A stretch of DNA of 5,587 nt from an uncultured Verrucomicrobiales bacterium (lineage in GTDB: Bacteria > Verrucomicrobiota > Verrucomicrobiae > Limisphaerales > CANJSG01), in contig CAMLMI010000322.1 in NCBI GenBank assembly GCA_946480965.1, positions 1-5,587 of the forward strand, in the 5' to 3' direction. The notes beneath the pieces were generated by a model. It was given only the letters and a program-made list of their open reading frames with translations, ran no database searches and had not been told where the DNA came from. How positions within the stretch are numbered: the first letter of the stretch is position 1; every line of letters begins with the position of its first letter. Below are positions 1 through 5,587 of the stretch, piece by piece. Both the position numbers and the translations under genes were made by a program.

Positions 1-719
1 AGATCAAAGCAGTCATCCCGGTAATGCCCGAAGCATCCGTTTTGGATAACCAGGGTTTCAAGACACGGCTGGATCAAACCCTCTTCCAGTTAGTGCGCAC
101 GGCGACCAACTCAGGGACTATGGTCCCGGAAGGCTTTGCATTCTCATTTGAGTCCATCCGTGGCAAATTTCAGTTCAACAGCAACTCGGTGGCGCCACTA
201 AGCCTGCAGTTGGGCGATGTGGAGGCCTTGGCTTCGATTCTGATCGAATCCCATGTGACCTCTTTGGACGGAATCAAACGCGTTGCCTTGACCGAAGAGG
301 ATCAAGCAGCTGCTGGCAGCACGGGGTTATTGGGTTTGGCGGCCAAGACCAACGAATTTGCCGTTTCTTTGCCCTATGAGCTTACGTTCCAAGGGTTCAG
401 TGCGGACTTGGCCGAAGTTGTGAACCGGATGATGCGCTCGGATCGATGCATGGTCATCAAGAGCATCGATGTGAGCCCCGGAGTTGGAGCTCTTGGCCTT
501 GCGGACACACGAATGGGGACAATGCCTGGGCGATTTGAGGGCGGGCGGGGAATGGAGTCTCGCTATCGAGGAGTTGGTAGTGGCAATCCGTATAGCGCTC
601 TACAAGCGGCGCAGCCTGGAATGATCCCAGGCCAGCCCGTAGTGGTGCTCGATAGCCAAACTCTTCGAATTACCATGCTGGTAGATGTGGTCCGCCTTGT
701 TGGAACCAACCCGCATTGA
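1..719 (+). CDS. Amuc_1100-like (PilO-like) pilus-system protein, 5' partial
   Basis: The reading frame is open from the left edge (first full codon at 3) to TGA at 717-719, giving 238 visible residues. The codons before the ATG at 24 (IKAVIPV) are open and look coding, so that ATG is internal. The missing part should hold the N-terminal membrane helix and coiled coil known in Amuc_1100. From memory, the order of segments matches Amuc_1100: a helix (FKTRLDQTLFQLV), a strand with FSFES, a helix rich in Leu/Ala (LGDVEALASILIESHV) followed by GIKRV, then LPYELTFQGF, a helix, the strand CMVIKSIDV, and a final strand LRITMLVDVVRL. This is the alpha/beta fold expected of a PilO-like periplasmic platform protein. 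Between the last strands lies a Gly/Met/Arg-rich linker (about 474-656). The inferred role is to link the inner-membrane complex to the secretin encoded two genes downstream. Family assignment is fairly sure; the exact function is inferred. Confidence 0.85.
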   Translation, partial: IKAVIPVMPEASVLDNQGFKTRLDQTLFQLVRTATNSGTMVPEGFAFSFESIRGKFQFNSNSVAPLSLQLGDVEALASILIESHVTSLDGIKRVALTEEDQAAAGSTGLLGLAAKTNEFAVSLPYELTFQGFSADLAEVVNRMMRSDRCMVIKSIDVSPGVGALGLADTRMGTMPGRFEGGRGMESRYRGVGSGNPYSALQAAQPGMIPGQPVVVLDSQTLRITMLVDVVRLVGTNPH

Positions 720-721
720 TC

Positions 722-1504
722 ATGGATTTTCTCAAAAAGCACTACGAAAAGATCCTGCTTGCAGCGATCTTGATGGGTTTGGCCCTAGCTGCTGCTGCTC
801 TCCCTTTCACGCTGGATTCAGATCGCGAGAGCTTGGCGCAGATCGATAATCAATTGGCTCCTCCTAAAATCTACCAACCGGTTGACCTTTCCCCGGCTGT
901 TGTCGCGCTGAACCGGATGAAGTCGCCCCCCACGGTCTTGATCTCTGGTCAAAACAACACCTTTAATCCGGTTGTCTGGAAGCAGAAACCAAACGGAGAA
1001 TTGGTCAAGCTGCCTCCGGGTTCCGAGGGGGCTGAAGCGCTTACAATTCAGGAAATTAGACCGCTGAAATTCGAGCTGATCTACGAGCGCACGGTTGGCG
1101 GCGGTCATTTCTTCACTGTGGTGAAAGAAATCTCCCCTAGAAAATCCACACGAAGAACCTCAAAATTTTTTACCACGGATCAACGTTCCGGTGACATTCA
1201 TCTCATAGAGGTCAAATCGTCCTCAGGTTCAGGAGATGTGTTCGTGTTCGAGATTCCGGAGACCAAGGAGATCATCACCGTCACCAAAGATAAGCCCTTC
1301 TCCCGCATCGAGGGTTATGAGGCGGACCTGCGCTACGAGTTGGAATCGAGGCCGTTTCCCGGGGTGCGTAATGGGTCCGAGCTGATTTTCGACGGGGGCG
1401 TGCACAAAATCGTTGTCATCACTTCCACCCAAGTTAGGATTCAAACCACCGCGACCCAAAAACAAACGACACTTTCCCTTCAGGGTTCTCGTTCTTCCCA
1501 ATAG
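722..1504 (+). CDS. Amuc_1099-like pilus-system membrane protein
   Basis: The start chosen is ATG at 722, two bases after the TGA of the upstream gene. A TTG at 716 in the same frame would add two residues (M-I) but overlaps that stop and is less likely. The 260-residue product begins with a short basic stretch (KKHYEK) and a hydrophobic helix at about residues 11-29 (ILLAAILMGLALAAAALPF), so a single-pass inner-membrane anchor with a periplasmic body is expected. A Pro-rich linker follows, then beta-rich segments: one near FNPVVW (residues 81-86), and a C-terminal one with a Gly-Ser turn, FDGG, and a strand ending KIVVITSTQVRI. This last segment resembles in style the small beta domains of PilP/GspC proteins that contact secretins; that is an analogy, not a proven homology. 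Its identity rests mainly on position between Amuc_1100-like and Amuc_1098-like genes plus size and topology. No clear Shine-Dalgarno is seen, so translational coupling to gene 1 is likely. Confidence 0.75.
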   Translation: MDFLKKHYEKILLAAILMGLALAAAALPFTLDSDRESLAQIDNQLAPPKIYQPVDLSPAVVALNRMKSPPTVLISGQNNTFNPVVWKQKPNGELVKLPPGSEGAEALTIQEIRPLKFELIYERTVGGGHFFTVVKEISPRKSTRRTSKFFTTDQRSGDIHLIEVKSSSGSGDVFVFEIPETKEIITVTKDKPFSRIEGYEADLRYELESRPFPGVRNGSELIFDGGVHKIVVITSTQVRIQTTATQKQTTLSLQGSRSSQ

Positions 1505-1510
1505 TCAATT

Positions 1511-4471
1511 ATGCGTTGTCCAAGTGTGAAAAGTCCCATGCTCAAGGGTGTTTGTTGCGCCTTCGTTTTCGCCATGGCTTCTGGCCCAATGGTGCAGACG
1601 GTTCTCGCTCAGGCCGTATCCTCGCTGACTGCGGAAGAGGAAGCGGTTCGGCGCCAAGAAGCTGCGAAGACCCTTTCCGCCAGAGTCAAACAAGCGGTTG
1701 CCGAAGAGAAGATGGGAAGAATCGATCAAGCCGCAACGTTATACCAAGCTGCGGTTGGGTTGATTCCGCAGGTAGGGCTTGGAACCCAAGCAGTTGAGGC
1801 GGACAAGGCTCAGGCAATATCTGGTTTGGTCAAAACATCGTTGCTCTTGGCAAAGTCTGCCCAATCCAGAGGCGACTATGCAGCAGCCGATGTCCAGCTT
1901 TCTCGGGCTCTAAATGCCGACTCAACCAATCCGGCGGTGGTTGAGGCCAAAGAACAAAACGACAAAATGCTCCGCCAGCAACGCGGGCGTATTCCAAGCG
2001 AGGAAACCATTGCAAGGACGTCTGAGCTTCAAGAAGAGCGCATTGAGGTTGGAACAATGGTCCAAGATGGCAAGTGGCTTTATGAAAACGGAAAACTGGA
2101 TGAAGCCCAAGCCAAGCTTGAAGCGGCGCTCGTCCAAGAGCCGTTGAACTCAGGTGCCAGCTACTATCTGAATCTCGTTAAAGAGGCTCAGTATGCGGCA
2201 GCTGCTCGTAGGCGATCAGACGAAGCTCGGTCGGGGATGGTGGAGGTGGAGAAGGCTTGGGTTCCGGCTGTGAAGCGTGAGCTCCTTCCTGTTCCCAACC
2301 CTATGGCGAGGACTAATGTCATCTACTCGTCGCCGGGTCGCCAGCGAATTTCCCATAAGCTGCGTCAGATTCACATGAAGGAGGTCGGTTTCGACGGCGT
2401 TCCTTTGTCTGAGGTTCTTCGTCAGCTCAAAACCGAAGCTAAAAACAGCGATCCAGAAGGCAAGGGGATCAATTTCATGCTGATTCCGCACACCGATGCG
2501 GCTTCGCCAATCCCTGACACTGCTGCAGCTTTTGGTGCTCTTACTGGCGGGGCTGGGGCTGGCGGTGTGGGTGGAGGAGCGGCTTTCGGTGGTGGCGCGG
2601 CAGCTTTTGGCCGTGGAGGTCCGGGAGGTTTTGCTGAGGGTGGCTTTGGGCAGCCGGGAATTCCAGGAGATCCTACCGGGTTTGGTGCCGTCACTACCGA
2701 GCCTGAGAGCATAGATATCAACTCGGTGATCATCAGGATCGATCCCCCCCTGTCGGATCTTACCCTTGCTGAAGTTCTTGATGCGATTGTTGCGGTTGCA
2801 GATCAACCGATAAGGTATCGCGTGGATGAGTATGCAGTTGTCTTCCAGCCCAAGGCTGCCGAACCGCAGAACTTAATTACCCGCACATTCAAAGTGGATC
2901 CAAACACTTTTGTGCAAGGTTTGGAGAGTGTTACTGCGCTTGATTACAATTTCATGGGTTCACAGGGTGGTGGTGGTGGTGGTGGTGGTGGTGGTGGTGG
3001 TAACACTGGCGGAGGTCAGAATGGCCAAAATGGAACCAGTTCCTTCAGTTTGCCTAGGGTTTCTGCCGCCTTCAGCAGCCAAAATGGACAAGGCGGCGGC
3101 GTTGGCGGAGGTCAGCAGCAAGGCGGTGGCGGGATCGCCGGAATTGGTGGCCAGAATGGTGGGGTTGGCGGAGTTGGTCTCCAATTTGTAACGACTCGTG
3201 CCACAACGTTGGATTTGCACCAGCTGGTCAGGCTTTATTTCACGGCAGCTGGCGTTGATTTGACGCCGCCCAAGGCGATCTTTTTCAACGATCGATCTGG
3301 TCTTCTGATGGTTCGTGCCGCCGCAGAAGATCTGGAAACCATCCAGAGGGCGATCGATGTGCTTAATGTCGCTCCTCCGCAGGTAACAATCGAAGCCAAA
3401 TTCGCAGAGATCAATCAAAACGACAGCAAGGCTTTGGGGTTCGATTGGTATTTGGGCAATTTTACATTTGGTGGTGACAGTGTTGGGGCGCAAGGAGGAA
3501 CAGCTCCTTCTTTTGGTGGGCCTGGCAGCGCTTCTACTGCCAATCCTTCTGGTATTTTTCCGGGACCCGGAGCGCCCGTGCTTGACGCAAATGGAAACCC
3601 CACTGGTGTATATGGTCCAGGGGTCGGAACTATTGGCCAGTCTGCGTCGGATGGGCTATTGACTTCGGGTTTGCGCAGCACTTTTGGCGGAACCTTTGGA
3701 GTCTCCGAAGGTTCGACGCCAACAGTAGCTACAATCACCGGAATTTTGACTGATCCCCAGTTTAGGGTGGCCATCAAAGCCTTGGAGCAGCGGGGGGGCG
3801 CGGACGTTTTGACTGCACCCAAAGTCACCACGATGAGCGGTCGGCAGGCGCAGATCGCAATTCTTGACCTGCGAACGGTTGTAACCGGCACAGATATCAG
3901 TGGAAATACCGGCGGTGGAGGAAACAATACGGGTGATGGAGGCAACACGGGAAACAACGCTCAGCAGGACCTCAATTACAATACTTCTGCAATTCCGTTC
4001 GGTCCGACGCTGGATGTTGTGCCTTATGTTTCTGCAGACGGATTCTCCATCCAGATGACCATCATCCCGACCATCAGCGAGTTTTTGGGCTACGATGATC
4101 CGGGTGCGTTCGTGCCCCAAGCTCAGGTAGCTGTGGGTAACAATGTCGGCACTCCACTTACCGGTGTTCTTCCCCTTCCCCGCTTGCGCACTCGATACGT
4201 GACCACCAGTTGCGTGGTCTGGGATGGTCAAACGATTGTCATTGGTGGCTTGATTGCCGAGGACATCCGCAAGATCAAGGATAAGATTCCTGTTCTCGGT
4301 GATCTTCCGCTCGTTGGGCGGTTGTTCCGCAGCGAATCAAATTCCAGCTCCAAGAAGAATCTCTACATATTTGTGACGCCGACGATCATCGATCCAGCTG
4401 GAAACCGGGTCCATAGCGACGAGGATCTTCCTTTTACGCAGCGTTCCATTCCGGACCAGGCTTCGCGATAA
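1511..4471 (+). CDS. Amuc_1098-like outer-membrane secretin with TPR-like N-terminus
   Basis: This 986-residue protein forms the outer-membrane channel of a type IV pilus/type II secretion-like machine. Residues 1-35 are a signal peptide (basic start, hydrophobic core, probable cut near VLA-QA). TPR-like helical pairs occur at about 58-86, 105-140 and 178-215. An N0/STN domain begins near 284 (FDGVPLSEVLRQL), is interrupted by a Gly-rich insert at 341-393, and resumes to about 448 (LTLAEVLDAI, then IRYRVDEYAVVF). A second Gly/Gln/Asn insert (484-556) precedes an N1/Secretin_N-like domain (560-620, LLMVRAAAEDLETIQRAID). The secretin domain spans about 622-961, with PPQVTIEAKFAEI, DPQFRVAIKALEQRGG, SGRQAQI, WDGQTIVIGGL, the hallmark PVLGDLPLVGRLF (927-939) and NLYIFVTPTII (950-960). 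Two further low-complexity loops lie inside it (about 653-726 and 797-816). The ATG at 1511 starts six bases after the previous stop and gives a good signal peptide; ATG 1538 is an alternative. No strong Shine-Dalgarno is visible. Secretin identity is certain; the subfamily is likely. Confidence 0.96.
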   Translation: MRCPSVKSPMLKGVCCAFVFAMASGPMVQTVLAQAVSSLTAEEEAVRRQEAAKTLSARVKQAVAEEKMGRIDQAATLYQAAVGLIPQVGLGTQAVEADKAQAISGLVKTSLLLAKSAQSRGDYAAADVQLSRALNADSTNPAVVEAKEQNDKMLRQQRGRIPSEETIARTSELQEERIEVGTMVQDGKWLYENGKLDEAQAKLEAALVQEPLNSGASYYLNLVKEAQYAAAARRRSDEARSGMVEVEKAWVPAVKRELLPVPNPMARTNVIYSSPGRQRISHKLRQIHMKEVGFDGVPLSEVLRQLKTEAKNSDPEGKGINFMLIPHTDAASPIPDTAAAFGALTGGAGAGGVGGGAAFGGGAAAFGRGGPGGFAEGGFGQPGIPGDPTGFGAVTTEPESIDINSVIIRIDPPLSDLTLAEVLDAIVAVADQPIRYRVDEYAVVFQPKAAEPQNLITRTFKVDPNTFVQGLESVTALDYNFMGSQGGGGGGGGGGGGNTGGGQNGQNGTSSFSLPRVSAAFSSQNGQGGGVGGGQQQGGGGIAGIGGQNGGVGGVGLQFVTTRATTLDLHQLVRLYFTAAGVDLTPPKAIFFNDRSGLLMVRAAAEDLETIQRAIDVLNVAPPQVTIEAKFAEINQNDSKALGFDWYLGNFTFGGDSVGAQGGTAPSFGGPGSASTANPSGIFPGPGAPVLDANGNPTGVYGPGVGTIGQSASDGLLTSGLRSTFGGTFGVSEGSTPTVATITGILTDPQFRVAIKALEQRGGADVLTAPKVTTMSGRQAQIAILDLRTVVTGTDISGNTGGGGNNTGDGGNTGNNAQQDLNYNTSAIPFGPTLDVVPYVSADGFSIQMTIIPTISEFLGYDDPGAFVPQAQVAVGNNVGTPLTGVLPLPRLRTRYVTTSCVVWDGQTIVIGGLIAEDIRKIKDKIPVLGDLPLVGRLFRSESNSSSKKNLYIFVTPTIIDPAGNRVHSDEDLPFTQRSIPDQASR
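2531..2689 (+). other. Gly/Ala-rich insert splitting the secretin N0/STN domain
   Basis: This stretch encodes secretin residues 341-393, made mostly of Gly, Ala and Phe with units such as GGAGAGG, FGGG and RGGPGG, ending in a Pro-containing tail (GIPGDPTGFGA). It sits between the first half of the N0/STN domain (through INFMLIPH) and its second half (from about SIDINSVIIRID). It is probably a disordered loop emerging from the periplasmic ring. That related proteins lack or vary it is expected but not checked. Confidence 0.8.
2960..3178 (+). other. Gly/Gln/Asn-rich linker between secretin N-domains
   Basis: Secretin residues 484-556 begin with the (GGT)12-encoded polyglycine and continue with QNG and GGG units around a short less repetitive core (SFSLPRVSAAF). 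The DNA contains short in-frame direct repeats: a 13-mer, TGGCGGAGGTCAG, at 3007-3019 and 3103-3115, and an 11-mer, GCCAAAATGGA, at 3024-3034 and 3078-3088. This points to expansion by local duplication. Confidence 0.85.
2966..3001 (+). repeat. Perfect (GGT)12 microsatellite inside the secretin gene
   Basis: Twelve uninterrupted GGT units lie in frame and encode Gly 486-497 of the secretin, between the N0 and N1-like domains. Only one Gly codon is used throughout, whereas the Gly codons of the surrounding insert are mixed; this suggests slippage-driven growth. Length changes would add or remove glycines without breaking the frame. Confidence 0.97.
3899..3958 (+). other. Asn/Thr/Gly repeat loop within the secretin domain
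   Basis: Secretin residues 797-816 repeat an NTG/GGN theme (GNTGGGGNN, then TGDGGNTGNN). The loop follows the strand LRTVVTGTDI and precedes NTSAIPFGPTLDVVPYV, so it lies between beta strands of the conserved secretin domain. A loop here would face the lumen or periplasmic gate, or the cell exterior; the side cannot be decided from sequence alone. Confidence 0.7.
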
Positions 4472-4498
4472 GCTTGTTATCATTGGAAAAAATCATCC

Positions 4499-4502
4499 GG
4501 AG
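4499..4502 (+). promoter_or_regulatory. Probable ribosome binding site for the exported repeat protein
   Basis: GGAG lies 11 bases before the ATG at 4514, slightly long spacing but the best Shine-Dalgarno-like match at any start in this window. It supports 4514 as the start, together with the signal peptide directly after it, and suggests independent initiation rather than coupling to the secretin. Confidence 0.5.
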
Positions 4503-4513
4503 CTCAAAGCATC

Positions 4514-5587
4514 ATGTGTAACTATAGGCTTGTTCAGGCGCTTGTTGTATCGCTCTTGGCACCTGCGGTGTTCGTTCCGGTTGCAGCCGCCCAGGAGGTG
4601 CAGTTCCTTCAGGCTGCGGCTAGCCATGGGAACCAGCAGTCGGCCGCATTCAGCATGGGGCATGATGGTGGATTCATGGTCTGGCAGGATGATCGGATCG
4701 ACGGAAGGGGTTGGGGGATTGGTCTGCGTCGACTGAGAAGCGATTTTTCCCCGGATCCTGCCAGTCCGGTTCAGCTGGCAAACATGCAGAAATCGTATCA
4801 TCAGGAGGCACCGGATGTTGCTTGCCTCAGCGATGGTTCCGCTATTGTGGTTTGGCAAGGCGGGAAGCGGGGCATGAAAGATATCTACTATCGGATGATC
4901 TCACCCCGCGGCACTTGGTTAACCGAGGAGAGGTTCGTCAACGTCAATCGTTCGGGTGACCAGTTGGAACCTTCGGTAGTCGCATTGCCCGGTGGTGATG
5001 CTTTCGTGGCTTGGACCAGCGTAAATCAGGAAGGTGCTTATCGCGGAGTGTTCGGTAGGAGGATTGTCGGAGGCGGCGGCGGGGCACCCGCGCAGATTCG
5101 TTTGAGCAATCCTTCAGGAAAAGAGGATAAAGCCCCTTCGTTGGCATCCTTGGGCGGTGACGGGTTTGTATGTGTTTGGATCGCTGGCTCCAAAAGCTAC
5201 TGGCGCGGCGGTGCTGTTGAGCCGGGAGATTCGGTTGTTCTTGCTCGTGTCTTCAATTCCGTGGGACAGCCTTCTAGTGTTGAAATCAACGTCAGCACTG
5301 ACGGTGGCGCTGCTTACGGGTGCAGCGTGGCTTCTACTGCAGAGGGCTTCGTGGCTGCGTGGTTGGATAGGACGGCTCGGCGGCCTTTCATCCGCAAGTA
5401 TTCGGCTTCCGGTAAGCCTTTGGGGTCGGCTTTGCCTGTCGCTCCAGCCAGCCATTATCTGGATACAGTGGACATTGCATCAACAGGCGAAAAGATCGTG
5501 TGTGTTTGGGCGGATCGGGTTGCAACCGACCGTAATCGCCGAATTTACTCAGCGTCTGTGTCTGTTGGTTCACAAATTGTGTCGGCT
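4514..5587 (+). CDS. Exported tryptophan-repeat (beta-propeller-like) protein, 3' partial
   Basis: The frame is open from ATG 4514 to the right edge with no stop, giving 358 visible residues. A signal peptide ends near PVAAA-QE (residues 1-26), so the protein is exported; there is no lipobox. The mature part consists of imperfect repeats, each with a hydrophobic strand ending in Trp after a Gly/Asp turn: GGFMVWQDDR (W57), AIVVWQGGK (W114), AFVAWTS (W167), GFVCVWIAG (W222), GFVAAWLDR (W283), KIVCVWADR (W332). The Trp spacing is 57, 53, 55, 61 and 49. Between them, several units show a strand such as IYYRMIS or VFGRRI, a Gly turn, then a VN or LSN motif and a Pro-Ser/Asp-Val strand. This resembles the repeats (GGFVVTWQ followed by GxxIxxQRF) common in large secreted bacterial proteins and probably folds as beta-propeller blades. 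I do not recognise the gene. It begins 42 bases after the secretin stop, so it is probably co-transcribed. A role as a secreted cargo, adhesin or surface partner of the pilus system is inference only. Confidence 0.85.
   Translation, partial: MCNYRLVQALVVSLLAPAVFVPVAAAQEVQFLQAAASHGNQQSAAFSMGHDGGFMVWQDDRIDGRGWGIGLRRLRSDFSPDPASPVQLANMQKSYHQEAPDVACLSDGSAIVVWQGGKRGMKDIYYRMISPRGTWLTEERFVNVNRSGDQLEPSVVALPGGDAFVAWTSVNQEGAYRGVFGRRIVGGGGGAPAQIRLSNPSGKEDKAPSLASLGGDGFVCVWIAGSKSYWRGGAVEPGDSVVLARVFNSVGQPSSVEINVSTDGGAAYGCSVASTAEGFVAAWLDRTARRPFIRKYSASGKPLGSALPVAPASHYLDTVDIASTGEKIVCVWADRVATDRNRRIYSASVSVGSQIVSA

Noticed and set aside
24..26. ATG at 24 as the true start of the first gene
   Set aside because: The frame stays open to the window edge with plausible coding sequence, and the family needs an N-terminal membrane helix that would lie further upstream.
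2422..2733. Minus-strand open frame rich in Pro/Ala
   Set aside because: It is the complement of the Gly/Ala-rich insert of the secretin; GC-rich low-complexity codons leave the opposite strand open. It has no family motifs and lies wholly inside a certain gene.
2960..3493. Minus-strand open frame ending in a polythreonine run
   Set aside because: The Thr run is the reverse complement of the (GGT)12 tract read as ACC. It overlaps the secretin and shows no independent coding signs.
3415..4231. Two overlapping long minus-strand frames (3415-3957 and 3656-4231)
   Set aside because: Both are antisense to the conserved secretin domain, where the plus-strand protein is unambiguous. They show low complexity and no recognisable domain.
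4467..4481. Perfect inverted repeat GATAA-GCTTG-TTATC over the secretin stop codon, as a terminator
   Set aside because: The stem is only five mostly A/T pairs and is followed by TTGGAAAAAATC rather than a T run. It is too weak for an intrinsic terminator, and the next gene starts 42 bases after the stop.
4530..5573. Several short frames on both strands in the last kilobase
   Set aside because: The frame from 4514 is open throughout, starts with a signal peptide and carries regular Trp repeats, so the others are shadows.

Overview
The window looks like chromosomal DNA of a Verrucomicrobiota bacterium. The basis is gene content and order: three genes in a row match the pilus-like set of Akkermansia muciniphila in the order Amuc_1100, Amuc_1099, Amuc_1098. 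I recognised this from memory of those proteins, not from a search. Base composition looks moderate (roughly 50-55% G+C by eye) and even across the genes, so nothing suggests recent transfer. I would not name an order or genus.

All genes are on the + strand and tightly packed, which suggests one transcript whose promoter lies upstream of the window. (1) Positions 1-719 hold the C-terminal ~238 residues of an Amuc_1100-like, PilO-like inner-membrane/periplasmic protein, cut by the left edge. (2) Positions 722-1504 hold a 260-residue single-pass membrane protein at the Amuc_1099 position, two bases after the previous stop. (3) Positions 1511-4471 hold a 986-residue secretin with a signal peptide, TPR-like helices, an N0/STN domain split by a glycine-rich insert, a second N-domain and a canonical secretin C-terminus. 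(4) Positions 4514-5587 hold the start of an exported protein made of ~55-residue tryptophan-centred repeats (six visible), cut by the right edge.

In the working model, genes 1 and 2 form the inner-membrane/periplasmic alignment platform (with a PilM-like protein expected upstream, outside the window) and gene 3 forms the outer-membrane channel. Gene 4 is a secreted or surface repeat protein that may be a partner or cargo of this machine; that link rests only on position. The most unusual sequence features are the low-complexity Gly/Asn inserts in the secretin, including a perfect in-frame (GGT)12 microsatellite, and the uncharacterised repeat protein after the secretin. No RNA gene, CRISPR array, insertion sequence or convincing terminator is visible, and no stretch of 300 bases lacks a gene.
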